The notes under the pieces were generated by a model. That model was not told where the DNA came from and did not search any database. It was given only the letters and a program-made list of their open reading frames with translations. Source: Maratus speciosus (taxonomy: Eukaryota; Arthropoda; Arachnida; Araneae; Salticidae). From it: DNA of 64,000 nucleotides. This document shows positions 13,434 to 26,043 of the stretch, piece after piece; position 1 is the stretch's first letter, and the number at the start of each line of letters is the position of its first letter. The position numbers were made by a program, and so were the translations under genes. The stretch is from assembly GCA_963932465.1 (NCBI GenBank), contig OZ010798.1, forward strand, positions 15,732,981 through 15,796,980, in the 5' to 3' direction.

Positions 13434-13655
13434 TAATAAATTTAAAATTAGGGAAAAAATGTTAAAATGGAAAAATATATTAATTTTTAAAAAAAGTATT
13501 ACATTTATTAGAATTTTTTAATGTTTTCTGCCCTACTTGCTAGTCAGTAGTTACAGTAACTAATCCTTCATCAAAACCTATAATCCCACCCTCCTCCATC
13601 TGAAATTTACGCTACTTCCCATCCTTTGATCAGCCAGCACTAAAAGATTTTATAT

Positions 13656-13656
<1 letters not shown>

Positions 13657-13696
<40 letters not shown>
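13657..13696. repeat. T homopolymer, 40 bp
   Basis: Uninterrupted run of about 40 T. Confidence 0.95.
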
Positions 13697-13698
<2 letters not shown>

Positions 13699-14782
13699 GC
13701 CTTTATGTTATTCTATAGTGATAATAAAAAAAAACGTATACACTCCCATCCGGCCCCGAATTAAGTGATTTTTTTTGACAGCAGAAGACATCGAAACACA
13801 GAATATCAACACACTCCGCCCCCAAATAATGAATACTTCATTTTTCTGTTCGGGAGGGGCGGTGCTTATTTAATCGTTAAAATATCAAAATACGCAGTTT
13901 ATTATTTAAAAATGATCGACTTGATAAAAAGACATGCAAATAAAAAACAAATCTAATATATTTCTATTAATTTTTATGTAAAAAACATATAAAGCGCCAT
14001 GAAAACAATCTCCACTGATGGTTTTTGAGAAACACCATTTCCGCAAAAGACGGCAACTTTGACGTTAAAAGTTCTGGCCAATCAGATTTCAAGATGCCAA
14101 AACCTGATTGGGAAAACCAAAATATGTATCTGTTTTATCTGCTCGATTACACCGTGATCAACGAATATTAGAAAAAATGTTAAATACAAAAGTTACGTAT
14201 TTTTGTCCGTAGAATCCGAATCTGCAATAAAAATTGGGGGTTATCATTCAAGATTTCAAAGTTGGAACCCCTCTGACCCCCCGGGGGGGGGTCGGTTGCG
14301 AGGGTCAAATTTGGTATCACTGAGTAGCTTTTTAAATAATATTTAACATGTATATTTTCGTTTTTCAATCTGCTTTGTATTTCTCGAGTTATTCGACCGT
14401 TTCCAGACTTTTCGGACACCCTGTATAAGGAATGTGTGGTATTTTTTTTTCTCATTTATAACCAATAGTACGTCAGCAACAGTCATGAAAGTTCAAATAC
14501 TTTCCGTATCGACTACGGGAACTATAGTGGCAGCAAGCAATGCCTGCTGGAAATTTTGCTTTCAAATGGAGAAATCGCCAGTCAAAGCATATGTTATAGG
14601 ATAGAGGCTCCCAAACATTTAGACCGACGTACCACTGAATAGAAGTTCATACTTCCGCGTACCACCAGCCTACAAATTCGAAGCTGATACAGAAAAATCT
14701 GTGTAAACGGAATATGTCTAAAAAGAAATATTTTTCCAGTCTTTTCTGCTTCCGTTTGAGCAGATTTTACTGTATTTAGTTG

Positions 14783-15301
14783 CATGGTTACATTATTAAA
14801 TTGGTACTTAGTTTCACTGCTTTATATTAACATTCAAATAAAAGGTTGCATCATCATTACATTTTAACACTTTCATCGCGAGGGACGAGATTACACTATT
14901 AAATTGGTACTTAGTTGGACTGCTTTATATTAACATTCAAATAAAAGATTGTATCATCATTACATTTTAACTCTTTCATCGCGAGGGACGAGATTAGATT
15001 ATTAAATTGGTACTTAGTTTGACTGCTTTATATTAACATTCAAATAAAAGGTTGTATCATCATTACATTTTAACACTTTCATCATGAGGGACGAGATTAC
15101 ACTATTAAATTGGTACTTAGTTTGACTGCTTTGTATTAACATTCAAATAAAAGGTTGTATCATCATTACATTTTAACACTTTCATCACAAGGGACGAGAT
15201 TACATTATTAAATTGGTACTTAGTTTGACTGCTTTATATTAACATTCAAGTAAAAGGTTGTATCATCATTACATTTTAACACTTTCATCGCGAGGGACGA
15301 G
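14783..15301 (+). repeat. 103-bp tandem repeat, 5 copies
   Basis: ATTAAATTGGTACTTAGT starts at 14795, 14898, 15001, 15104 and 15207: exactly 103 bp each time. Units end with AACACTTTCATCGCGAGGGACGAGA-type sequence (split here: CACTTTCATCGCG, then AGGGACGAGA). Copies are nearly identical, so the expansion is recent or homogenised. Confidence 0.97.
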
Positions 15302-15380
15302 ATAACTCCTCTTCCAGGAGCAATTTGCTATGCACAAAGGACGAGATAACTCGTTTTCCAGGAATATTAGCTATCAATCA

Positions 15381-15522
15381 AGGAAAATCAGTTCGTACCG
15401 GAAAATTCTATCATTTAATTATTAGACATTGATTTCAATATCTAATGTCTAATAATTACCGGGCAGAATTTTCCGGTACGAATTGATTTTCCTAAATGGA
15501 CACGATTTTCCGAACGACCCAA
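15381..15522. mobile_element. mariner-type MITE, copy 2 (left end lost)
   Basis: Matches 60919-61088 from GGAAAATCAGTTCGTACCGG to the right end CCGAACGACCCAA, but lacks the first about 25 bp. Confidence 0.85.
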
Positions 15523-16267
15523 TAATTTATGCAATATTTAGGATTTGTATGTTTCTACGAACAAACAAATCAATAGAGTGAGAATTGTTATTGATTATTA
15601 ATTTTCAAAGTAAAATAAACAAGTTTTAAATGAATTTGTGCTTTGTTTCAATTTTAGTGCTGCGAGGAGCGGCTCAGGCCCTTAGCGCAGAGGGTGGGAC
15701 AAAGCGCGCGATTGCCGCGATGAAAGTGTTAATAATATGTACATTATCAAAATATAGTGTTTTGATAGAAAAAAGCTACAATGCTTAATGATATATCTGC
15801 GTATATTGATAGCTATATAGTAGAAGTGACCTTACTAATTCACTCGTATTGCTAATTATTATAAGGGTGTGCTTGCTGTATCAAACACTGATTCCTTATG
15901 TCTGGTTCAATCTTAGTTTCAGACATAAGTGAGATTACATGTTTAGTTTATTCCTGTATTTGTTTTTTATATAAAGAAGATAGGATAACGAACTTAAAAC
16001 AAACATATATTTTGCTAAAAAAAAGCAGGAATTTTAGAGCTTTTTCGGATATCAGAAGGTATTCTTCTTTTCTCACTAACAAAATTATGTTACATTCATT
16101 GTTTTGAATGTGGATTCCAGCCAACTGTATATTTTATTATATTTTATAGCTGTATATTTTATTTTATTTCACGTACCAGTACTGGTAAGCGTACCATAGT
16201 TTGAGAACCTCTGTTATAGGAGACTTATCAAGACTCTGTTCTTCTTTGTAACCTGTAGCACAGTTAG

Positions 16268-19200
16268 AGGTGGAGATTGACCGAAAATTTAGTTTCGTTT
16301 ACGGCCCAAAATTTGAGTTTCACCACAAATTCGTTTTCGGGAAAACACTGCTGAAAATTCGACCAGACCGAAACTATCTGTATTCCTAAAATCTTGTTTC
16401 TTCCTTTGGAAATTTTCAACATTACTCATATATTTGGAAGTTACCGGCTCAAATGAGACACTGTTTATTTATTGGTATGAATTTCACTGTTTATAATTAT
16501 CAGTCATGGCTGACTCAAGATGTGAATGTACATTAAAAAGCAAGCAATGCATATAAGACTAAACTTTGAAGACGTTTTTCACGGGCATCATTAAAAGCTG
16601 AAGATTTAACAGTAATAGAAAATTTTTAGTTCAGAAAGTTCTTGTATAACAGATGATCATTTACAAAAGTCATTATAAAATTTAAAGCAAGGTATGTATA
16701 CCAAAGTTTTTTTTCATTAAAGGAAATTCGTGTGATTAGAAAATTATTCTTTGTTGTAGGTGAATTAATTACACTTTTTTTATATGAGGCACAGAGAACA
16801 AACTTTGGCTACATGGGTCATTTTCAAAAAACTTGTACATTCTACGTCCCCGAACTTAAAAAAATTTTAATTACTAAAATAAAGTTTCGAAAAATTCGTT
16901 TAATCATTCACATTACTTTCCTGACTGTTTAGAGTAAATGTGGAGAAAGTGTTATCAGTAATTAAAAATAATATTAGTGCAGTTTTTGTTTCAATGTGTC
17001 AGATATAGCTAAAGTGCCATGTCCCCTCTTCCCTTTTTACTTTTTTAACTGCGGTAAAATCATAAATTAACTGTCAAAAATGTTAATTTTTTTTAGTTGT
17101 GACAATTGTTGTATGTCTTTTTTGTAGCATAGCCCATATATTAAAAAAACATTTTTATTAATAAAAATGGAGCAATTTATTGCTGTCCCCAGATTTTCCC
17201 CCCTCTGTTACCATATTTATTGTAAGAAAGTATTTCTACAAAGTTGACAACAAGGGATTCTGCAGTTCCTTGAACAGTCTATTTTTAGATGAGGCCACCC
17301 TTTTTTAAATTGTCAAAAAACTATTTTCACAGTGGTGTTGAAGTGAAGCTTTTACAAGGTAAGGATGTTTTATTCAGTTTCCCCTTTGTTACCAGTTTAT
17401 TTATGTGAAATTTATTTTTTAATGCTTTTATAAAATTTTAACGATAAGATCAAATGGTGCTTCTTAAATAAATAGTCTTTGTTTTTCTTGTTCTTAATTC
17501 ACTTTGTGCAGATAAAATTATTTGTAGTTTTTTTTCCCTCTCTTACCTTTACTCTGTTACCATGCTCATGGTAACAGAGTGGAACAAAAAGTAACAGGGT
17601 AAGAAACTACTAAAAGAACAAGTTTATTTTAACATTGTTCTTGAATAGGCTGCAAGTTTTGGTTTCGTGTTCTTAGAACAGAATTAAAAATATCCATTTT
17701 TCTTTTTTAATATAAAATATTTGTTTTTGTGGTGAGCTAGTTGCCATAAACATTAGGCTTTAATGTTCTCAAACAAAACGCTTTTTTAATTGTAGTCATT
17801 TAGCATTTATGTTTAATAAAATAATATATTATAAATATTTTTTCAAAACATAATAAGAATCTATTTCTAGTTATAATTTTTTAAAATATTTTCCACAAGG
17901 CAAGGATTTTCATCTGAAAGTAGAACTTTTTTTTTCAGTGCAAAAAATTTATTAACCTATATTTTATAGCTGATGTTTATTTTATCCTAGTTAATTTAAT
18001 TTAATTAATTATTATATAAATTTAATTATTAATTTATTTATTTAATAAATTTTGCGTTATTTAAATATGGAATTTCTGTTATTAAATATAGCAAATATTG
18101 CTATTTTAATTTTCTGGTATGAATTTGGAATATCCGAATTAGAAAATCACTAAATTAGAAAAGCTGGTAGTAGCATGTATGCTACCATGGTGGGTTAAAC
18201 ATATTTTAGTGAAATTTTGACAAAATGCTTTCCATATTATTCATTATGTTCTGAACCATAATCTAAGCTCTATGTGATAATTATTTTATAGGTACTAAAA
18301 TATAAATAAATAGTAATTTTTAATAAAAAATATGCGTTTTTTACATATTTTGAAATATTTCAGTTAATTTTGTAGATATTGTAAAACTCTTAGTTAATTG
18401 CACTGGTATATGTAACAGTAATATGTAGTATAAAGGAAATCAAAATACGTACAATGTGTGGCATAAACCGGAAATTTTGCTAAAAAATAGCAAAAAAACC
18501 CAATTTTTAAAAATGTTATGAAGATATTGCTAGGAATTTGGTTACAGTGCAGATATCAGTGAAAAATTGTAAACGAAGGTTGTTCAGTTTTGAATATTAG
18601 TTTTTGTTTTGTAACTCAAATACTTCTGATAAAATGTAAACTGCAATATTAAATGAAAATGTGAGCATATTTAAAAAATAATTGTATTTCTATACGTTGA
18701 ACATTGAAATTTACTTTTTGACACTTGTAATATATTGTACTAAGCTTAAAAAAACTTTTTGCTCTATTTTGAATAGTTTTAACTTATCAATTCATTATAT
18801 ATTATCTGAAATTTAAAAAATACTCATTGCCAATACAAATATTTCATTGCAAATAGCTCAGCTATCAGCTTTCACCTCTGTTACTTTTTCCCCACTGTGT
18901 TTCCGTGAATTTAAGTTGGGTTATTTCACGAAAAAATTTATCAAACATCATTTTCAATTATTAACTGCGTAACTTTAGCTAATATTTTATTTATGTAATA
19001 TTTTTTTATAAGTTATCTGAAAAAATGTGAATGCACATTTCATTGAAACTTATGATTTTTCCATAAAAAGTAACAGAGGGGAAATTCTTTGTATTTTACA
19101 ATAGTAAAAATAATCATAACAAAACAACAATTAGCATTTTCTGAAAGTAGCAATCATCTGTCTTATTTTTTTTAAATAAAACTTTTTGACTGTCGGTAAC

Positions 19201-19583
19201 AGAGAGGAACATTTTACAGTTGCAAGTTCATATTTTATTTTTTATTTGACATCCCAAATCAAAAAGTGAAATGCTGTTTTCAGTTTTACATACAAGAAAC
19301 GTTTTACTATCATCCAACATTTTTACAAGTTGTAATTTCAAGATTTTTTTTATTTGGGAAAAATTTTCCAAATGTACAAGTATTTTGAAAATCATCCACA
19401 TATATAATTAATTAATAATTACGTATAATTAATAAACACGTTTTACTAATTGATAATTATGTATATTTTGTTATCTATTAATTACAAAAAAAATGGACAT
19501 TTTCGTTTTCGACCGAAAATAGGAAGATTACCGAAATTCGGTTTCTATTTCGGTCTTAAAAAACCAGTTTCTGTCGATCCTTA
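16268..19583. mobile_element. putative hAT-like element rich in GTAACAGAG motifs
   Basis: The ends are imperfect inverted repeats: AGAGGTGGAGATTGACCGAA on the left, and TAAGGATCGACAGAAAC read inward from the right. Subterminal CCGAAA / TTTCGGT tracts occur on both sides. No convincing 8-bp duplication was found. The interior carries at least eight copies of a GGTAACAGAGNGG motif in both orientations (17201, 17381, 17535, 17551, 17571, 17591, 18875, 19070, 19195). No coding region was recognised. Confidence 0.45.
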
Positions 19584-19855
19584 GTTAAATCAGATGTTTA
19601 AAGAAAAATAATCATCTTCAAAGGATATATGAACCCGGAATTTCTGTAACTCAGCTTACAGAAATCAACATTAATACCGTCATTATTACTCGTATTGTCA
19701 GAAAAGATCGTTAGATACAAGAACTTTTTAAAATATTGCCGTTATAACGGTGTGCCAGCCAACCGTTGATAACTAAAATTTGAACATGAAACTTGTTTGT
19801 CCACTCTGACTTACGGGACTCTTCATACCCGAACAACAGGATGTTCATGTGGAAG

Positions 19856-20257
19856 TTAGTTTAAATTTGAAGGTGATGTTACAGGAAGATAAGATGGATT
19901 ACCTAATGTGAAGGACACTTTCGTAAGATGTGAATTTTCATCATTAGAATCCGAAGGCCATTTTGAGGGACTTTTTAAAACAAGTTGGAAATTACACATC
20001 AAACGAGGCAAATGAGGTGCGCTCGTACTATAACTAATTTTATAAATATTTTTTGAACCGCATATTGTATTGAATGTATATTTTATTGCACTTCCTAAGT
20101 GCCTATCCATTTCATTCCGTTCGAAACGCTGTAACATCTTTAAAATGCACTTGAAATAATTTTCTTCCCATTGGCCGTAATGTAACTGAAAGCTTTTGAT
20201 TGTCCCTGTAATTAAGCTATACGTCCGATTTTCATAAAATTTGAAACGACTCGACAA
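19856..20257 (-). CDS. hypothetical open frame, 133 codons
   Basis: An uninterrupted frame from an ATG at 20257 to a stop at 19856. The product is mixed hydrophilic with four cysteines, and no signal peptide, membrane segment or known motif is seen. It begins just outside a dispersed-repeat fragment (20281-20385) and sits in TE-dense DNA without visible promoter or splice evidence. It could be a chance frame, an exon, or the remains of an element gene. I do not recognise it. Confidence 0.2.
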   Translation of the reverse strand: MSSRFKFYENRTYSLITGTIKSFQLHYGQWEENYFKCILKMLQRFERNEMDRHLGSAIKYTFNTICGSKNIYKISYSTSAPHLPRLMCNFQLVLKSPSKWPSDSNDENSHLTKVSFTLGNPSYLPVTSPSNLN

Positions 20258-20280
20258 AATTTTGCAACAATTATATATTT

Positions 20281-20385
20281 AAAATTTCAGACCATTCGGT
20301 TGGGTAGTTTTTGCTTTGTTATATGAGGACGGACTGAACGACGACTACAGCTGCTATGTATTTATATAATTACGAACGCACCTAA
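20281..20385 (-). repeat. dispersed repeat E, terminal fragment
   Basis: In reverse it reads GGTGCGTTCGTAATTATATA, then a stretch like TAGTCGTCGTTCAGTCCGTC, then AACTACCCAACCGAA. This matches the left end of the repeat at 36194. Confidence 0.75.
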
Positions 20386-20505
20386 AAAGTGATTTCCAGA
20401 ATGTTTTTGAAGTGCGAAAAAATGTGGGACAAGTATACTGCATTGAATATGAACTATCTTAAAAAGCACCATTGAAATTTAGACGATGAGTGAAGATATG
20501 CTAAT

Positions 20506-21201
20506 ACAGTAGACACCCTCAAATCCGCACAGCTTGGTACCAGAGGTTGTGCGGATTTTAGAATGTTGCAGATTTCCGGTCATTGCTTTGTTTAAATTTT
20601 ATAAACAGTAATTAAGATCTAATAATGCAATAAAAATTATGACGAATGCTTGCAATAATAGTAAAATATTAAAGTAATTAAGTAAAGTAATAAACTAAAA
20701 TGATAAAAAGTAAGATAATTTTAAAAATGATTAAATTATGAAAAGTAATGGTCGAATAAATAATTAATAATGTGTAATTAAATCTGCATAATAAATGAGA
20801 TACATTTTCCTTGAATTATTTAATGAAACTTTCCTGATAAAGGTACCTTATTAATTCACATCAATATAATAAATTAAGGAAATTTTATTTCAGTTTTAGC
20901 CAGTCTTAATAACCAAAAAAGCTTGATTAATACATAAATATATTTGGTTAAAAGATTGTGATTAACAGTGATATCAGCAATATGTTGATTTTCTTCAGAA
21001 ATTAAGAGAAGATAGTGAATTTCCTTCATGAAAAATCATGAGTTCAGTCATATTATCGAGTATTAGATATAATAATAGATACAGATGATTTAAAACTTAA
21101 ATATTCTGGAATTTTGCCCCTACATCTGAACTAAAATTTTCATTGTTTACATCTGCTATGATGAGCGGATTTTAGGGTTGCGCATTTAAGGGAGTCTACT
21201 G
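20506..21201 (+). mobile_element. MITE family A copy, full length
   Basis: Starts CAGTAGACACCCTCAAATCC and ends GGGAGTCTACTG, preceded by TA. Both ends carry AAATCCGCAC / GTGCGGATTT subrepeats. The Tigger/pogo-like CAGTAGA-CTC ends and TA target site suggest mobilisation by a pogo-type transposase. No coding capacity. Confidence 0.9.
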
Positions 21202-21239
21202 AATTAAAAATTACGATCATTCTTTATTTAACAGTTCTC

Positions 21240-21680
21240 GTATTTTAATAGTTTTAGTCGTTAATAAATAAAAATGATATGGAAATTACAGGTAATCCAA
21301 TAACCATAAAAAAATAATTTATACTTGTAAAATCCAGAACGTACACAACAGTGATACTGGTGTGTGATAAATTGCATATTTTACACATTTCTAATTTTTG
21401 TACGTAAGAAACTAAAAAGAAACTGCAAAAAATAAAGATTTAAATGTAGTTTGTTCTTTCTCTAACAGTATTCCACAAAAGATTTTGCATATAAAGTATT
21501 TAAATTCTAATTGTTTGGAAATGAAATAAATGTTCCCGAAAATTTCGTTCTATTTAGAAATTCGTTTTAATTATCAATGGCATTGTAAATGCACTTGTTG
21601 TGTAACACTTAACTTTTATCAAGTTAATATGCATGTTTTTATTTATATTTCAAGCTTTCGCACACTGCATTCTCTAAATT
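21240..21680 (+). repeat. segmental duplicate, copy 1
   Basis: Collinear with 24330-26580 once the Tc1 element and SINE there are removed. Shared stretches include AAAATCCAGNANGTA, CATTTCTAATTTNTGNANGTAAGAAA, AAAAAATAAAGATTTAAATG and TTTTGCATATAAANTATTTAAATT. It carries neither insertion. Confidence 0.75.
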
Positions 21681-21931
21681 TTTATGCAAACCCATATCCA
21701 TGCAGGATTGTTCAGTCTTTAATTATGCCATTGCATAGACATACAGAACTAAATCTTTATCAGCATAACTTTGCTTTGAATAATCAAAGATTGCATTTGC
21801 ATCTTAATGTGTTGATCACTTTTCTAAAATTCTGCTTAAAAGTTATATTTCAACACCGCTTCCAATAATTTAAGTTTTTTTTATGTTGGTAAGTAAAAAT
21901 GACAGTGTGGTCTTAGATAATCAGGCATGAA

Positions 21932-21957
21932 GGAGTTCCTCCTAAAGGAGGAATTCC
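21932..21957. repeat. small palindrome
   Basis: GGAGTTCCTCC, four-base loop, GGAGGAATTCC: an 11-bp stem with one mismatch. Confidence 0.8.
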
Positions 21958-22048
21958 ACCTTTTTAAGAGCAAATTTGGACATTCTTTGGATTGATGCAA
22001 AAATGCAAAGAAAATATTAGAGGGGGGAGGTGTCTAGAAAACTTAATA

Positions 22049-22694
22049 CAGTAGAACCTCAATTATCCAAAGTAATTGGGACCTACAATCTTTTGGGAAA
22101 TCGAAATTTTGGGATAATCTAGAATGCTTCCCTTTTAAGATTAATGATAAATACATGCAATATTTCTTATTATGGTAACAAGTGCTTAATAAAAATAATA
22201 ACAAAATAGAAACAAGAATAAATTACCTGAATTTTAAGTTTGAAATTAAGTACCTTTTATATATATGACAAGGGGTTGAAAAAATGTTTTGTTCGTCGCA
22301 GTTTCGATTGCCTTTGCTTTGAAGATCATTCACGGAGTGTTTTAATATAATTAGTTCTCCACTATCACAGTCTTTCTGCTGCTCCAGTCATGTCAATCCT
22401 TTTGCAAAACATTCACAAGCTTCAGAATTGCTAATGTGTCCGTTTTCTTCCTTCAACTTTGCAGCTTACGGGAACTCAAATTAAATTCTATGGAACTTTA
22501 AGAAAGGGGGAATCGAAAGGGATCGAAAATATTTATATGTACTGGCAAAGGACCGCATGCACACAAGGAATGCTCTCAAAATGGATTTTGCACACAAGTA
22601 ATGTGATATATATATTAAAAAAAAGCTTTAAAAAGGGATTTCGGTTAACCGAGAGTTTCGGTTAAAAGGGTTTCGGATAAAAGAGATTCAACTC
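22049..22694 (-). mobile_element. decayed Tigger/pogo-type element
   Basis: The left terminus CAGTAGAACCTCAATTATCC and a right end with GGTTTCGGATAAAAGAGATT are typical of Tigger elements. On the minus strand (about 22280-22440) the residues of a transposase tail can be read: SNSEACECFAKGL, then LEQQ, then GELIILKH, interrupted by stops. It resembles the decayed tail in the element at 32345-33008. Confidence 0.7.
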
Positions 22695-22699
22695 TAATT

Positions 22700-23127
22700 A
22701 GACATTTCGTCTTCTCAAATCCTTGGAATTTGTTTCTGAATTGCTGTACTATCAAATCAAAGGCGAGCTTTTATTATAAGCATCTTAAAGTCCTGTAAAT
22801 TAAGTTCTTTAACTAGGGAAAGGAAGTTTCCGTAAGATTCTTTTTGGAAAAGAATATTCTGTTATTATAGGAATTAGTCGCTTCTGGGTAATTTCAGTGA
22901 TGTATTTTTGGAAATGTATTTCTAGAGTAAAGATCAATTTGGCGTGCATATATTTCACATAGAGATTTTCTTTTTAAAGTAAAGCCTTAAACAGTCAAAT
23001 CATTCAAAATAATTCATTTATTTTGAAAAATTAATCTCTGTACTTCACATTTCATCAGATATATTTGGGTGGATTTATACCCTAGGATTTATACTTTCCT
23101 ATTTTCTTTTTTGATTTAATGAATTTA
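22700..23127. other. no gene seen
   Basis: AT-rich spacer; nothing recognised. Confidence 0.5.
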
Positions 23128-23129
23128 TA

Positions 23130-24090
23130 GGGGAGAGGGGGGCACATGTGAACAATTTTTACATTTTTGACTACTTCTCAAAATTGTTATGAGCTATTGA
23201 ACCAAAAATTGGTTTATATGAATATTTAAAATTTGTTTGTTCTTTTGGTGAAACATTTGGATGCATTTATCAAAAATGTATAACTTATATCATCATTTTA
23301 AAAATTGTCTAAATTTGTTCACATGTGCCCCAGACGAGGGGTAGTTGTGAACATAGCTAGTGCACATGTGAACACATGCATAAATAAGACAAAAAAAAAT
23401 TGTGAATAAAAACTGTGATAAAAACTAATTAGATGCCCTCTCTCTAGTTGTGGGAATAAATCAATAAATGTTGCAACATAGATACAAGAAATTAATCGTA
23501 AAATTGTACACTAATATGCCTACTCCTTTTGAGTCACTTTTAATTGTTATCTAACTTCCAGTAAATTAAAACTGTGAAGCAATCCTAAAAATATTGAATG
23601 TATAGCTCAATGTTTGGCAAGGTTAATTAAATATTAAACTAAAAAAATGCATTCACAGACTTAAAAAATACACTTGTGAACTGTTCACATCTGCTCCCAT
23701 ATGTTCTGTTCACAAGTGCCCCATCTACCAACTTCAGACTAACTTATAAAAAAAGATATTTTTAATTGAAATAAGGAAACAAAACTTTTTGTAGACTTAC
23801 CTAATTAATGCCACTATAGAATGCAATGCTGATATTCTACTTTAAAAAAATGTTTTGAATGAATTTTTACTTCAATAACTTAGAAGACTTTTTTTACTTC
23901 ACACGTTCTAAAACAAACAAATTACAACTACCAGGAATCAAAATGGCCTATTGTTCTGAAAATTCAGCTAAAAAATGATACCAGTACTACCATCAATTGG
24001 TAATTTTTTGAAAATTTTTCTTTCAAATTAACTGAGTGAACTATGTACTGTTCACATATGCCCCATGTTCACATGTGCCCCCCTCTCCCC
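23130..24090. mobile_element. 0.96-kb element with GGGGAGAGGGG termini
   Basis: Perfect inverted ends of about 24 bp begin GGGGAGAGGGGGGCACATGT. TA flanks both ends (23128-23129 and 24091-24092). Inside, the CACATGTG-CCCC / GTGAAC motif is repeated in both orientations (about 23315, 23360, 23680, 23700, 24050). No coding region. The superfamily was not recognised. Confidence 0.8.
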
Positions 24091-24443
24091 TACATTGTTA
24101 TTTATTTTCTTTTAATACCTTGTAAGTTACAAAAAGAATATAACAATCATATTTAATGTTGCACCTTTGTAGAAGAATACATAGCTATCTATCTGTTTTT
24201 GGTAATCATTCAGATGCATCTTTTTAACATTTAAATGCTAATTATATAGTTCGTTCAAGGATTTCGTTATAATTCATTTTATTGTATGAATAACTGCTAA
24301 AATGCATGTAAATTATACGAGTTTGGCCTTATTATATAGATGGAAAAAATTTCCCCCTTCATGCCTAAAATAATCTAACATCCAACTAAAAAAAATTTAT
24401 CTCTGCAAAATCCAGTAAGTAGATTCATCTATTAATATACATA

Positions 24444-25986
24444 CAGTGCGTTCCAAAAGTTTATAGACAACCCTTTTTTTTAATTTAAGAGCTAACTAAA
24501 TGAGTAAAAAAGACGATATAAATTATGAAGATGTATAATGATGAAATAAAAATAATAAAATACTCAAGCAACTTTTAGCAGTCATATATTTAATATTTAA
24601 AACAAAAAAATGCTGTCCCAAAAATATATAGACAACCGGTGTTAGAAGCTGATTTAAGTACTGATGTCCAAAATTTGTATATTTCAAGGTCATGTACTTG
24701 TGATGCAATAATTTCCTGAGATAAAATCTAATCTGTCTTTCCGTTTCTGACTGATTACAATGACGCTTCGCAATGTTCAGTATTCCAAAAACGAAATTTT
24801 GGAAAATTATTGTTTAAAGGCTCGTGACTGGAAAGTTGTGGACATTTCAAGAAAAAATGGATGTAGCATGGTTGGTATCTACCGAATTCTGTCAAAAGGT
24901 GATAATCTGAAGCAAAATCCCCTTTTAGGCGACCAAAGATAACAACTAAATTATAAGACAGAGAAATTTAGACATGAATTTCAACCCAGAACCTGTGTGT
25001 ACGGTTAATTTCTATAGAAGTAAATGTTTCTGTACCAATATCCACGGTCCATCGACGGCTGCTAGCAGGTACATTTCTTGATTTTCGCAAAATGCGTCAT
25101 TCGCTAAAGTTTACAAAACGAAATACAGACACTCGTGTTCAGTGAACCCAAAATCACAGGATTTGATCAGATGAATTGTTGAGTGTTCTTGTCAGTGATG
25201 AAAATAAATTCAATTTAGATGGGCCCGATGTTTGGGCATATTAATGGGACGATATTTGAAAGGATTCCAGAACTTTGTTTAGTAGGCAACAAGGAGGAGG
25301 TTCACTCATGGTGTGGGTAGCATTTCCTTATAATGGAACACCCATATTGCTTGTTTGAAAGGTCGTCAATGTTCCGAAGATTACCAGAAAAGGCTTGAAG
25401 TACAGTTACTTCTATTTGGAAAGTTTATAGAGGAGGGGGGGGATAAATGGATGTACCAGTACCAGCAACACGATTGCTCCATTTTCGTGTCCAACTTTAC
25501 AATGCAGTGGTTTAGACAAAACCAAGTAACTCTTATAGACTGACTAGCCCTTAATCTTGAGATGAACCCAATAGAGAACTTCTGTGGAAGATTAGCTAGA
25601 GACGTATATGCTTAAAGACGTCAATTTGCAAGGGTTCAAGAAACAAAGCTGCAATTTGAACGAAGATGATTTTCTTTGAAGTCAGAACTTCTTCAAACAC
25701 TTGTTTTGAGTATCCCCGATCGAGTTTTTGAAGTGATTAGAACAAACGGCTTAAACATTTGAACGTTAAAGGAAGAAAAATGAGTTGTCTATAAACTTTT
25801 GGGACAGTCAAATTTAAATTTTAATTTTTCTCACAAAGTCTATGGTTGCGTAATATTATTTCTGTAATGTATTATTATTGTGTTGCTATTATTTATAATT
25901 ATAAATTGCTTTGAAATTGTTACTCTACTTTTTGAATTGGAAAATTTAAAAAAAAACCGTTGTATATAAACTTTTGGGACGCACTG
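24444..25986 (+). mobile_element. Tc1-like DNA transposon
   Basis: Inverted termini CAGTGCGTTCCAAAAGTTTA and AAACTTTTGGGACGCACTG, with TA on both sides (24442-24443 and 25987-25988). The length of 1.54 kb fits Tc1 elements. It encloses a decayed transposase gene on the plus strand. Confidence 0.92.
24760..25762 (+). pseudogene. Tc1-like transposase, inactivated
   Basis: The reading starts MTLRNVQYSKNEILENYCLK with a helix-turn-helix-like N-terminus (LKARDWKVVDISRKNGCS). It continues through the first catalytic region (VSDENKFNLDGPD), GGGSLMVW (a GGGSVMVW-type box), the second region (QQHDCSIFVSNFTMQWF), and the NPIENFCG box that follows the last acidic region. All are standard landmarks of the cut-and-paste Tc1 DDE transposase. 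Many in-frame stops and several frameshifts break it, for example a TGA replacing the Trp of the DWPA box. It cannot make protein. Confidence 0.9.
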
Positions 25987-26043
25987 TATAAAAAGCCATG
26001 TATTTTCTTCATTTCTAATTTCTGCATGTAAGAAATGGAAAAA

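Larger units (their letters stand above)
14602..16213. mobile_element. hAT-type element with 8-bp duplication TTATAGGA
   Basis: The target duplication TTATAGGA lies at 14594-14601 and 16214-16221. The termini are a TAGAGGCTCCCAAAC type on the left and GTTTGAGAACCTCTG on the right, the common hAT pattern of CAGNGGTTCTCAAAC. CGTACCAC / GCGTACC motifs recur inside both ends. The interior holds a 103-bp tandem array and a truncated mariner MITE. No transposase is visible. Confidence 0.88.

Noticed and set aside
17000..19200. Protein-coding remnant explaining the repeated CTCTGTTACC motif
   Set aside because: No frame is maintained, and motif copies occur in both orientations and all frames.
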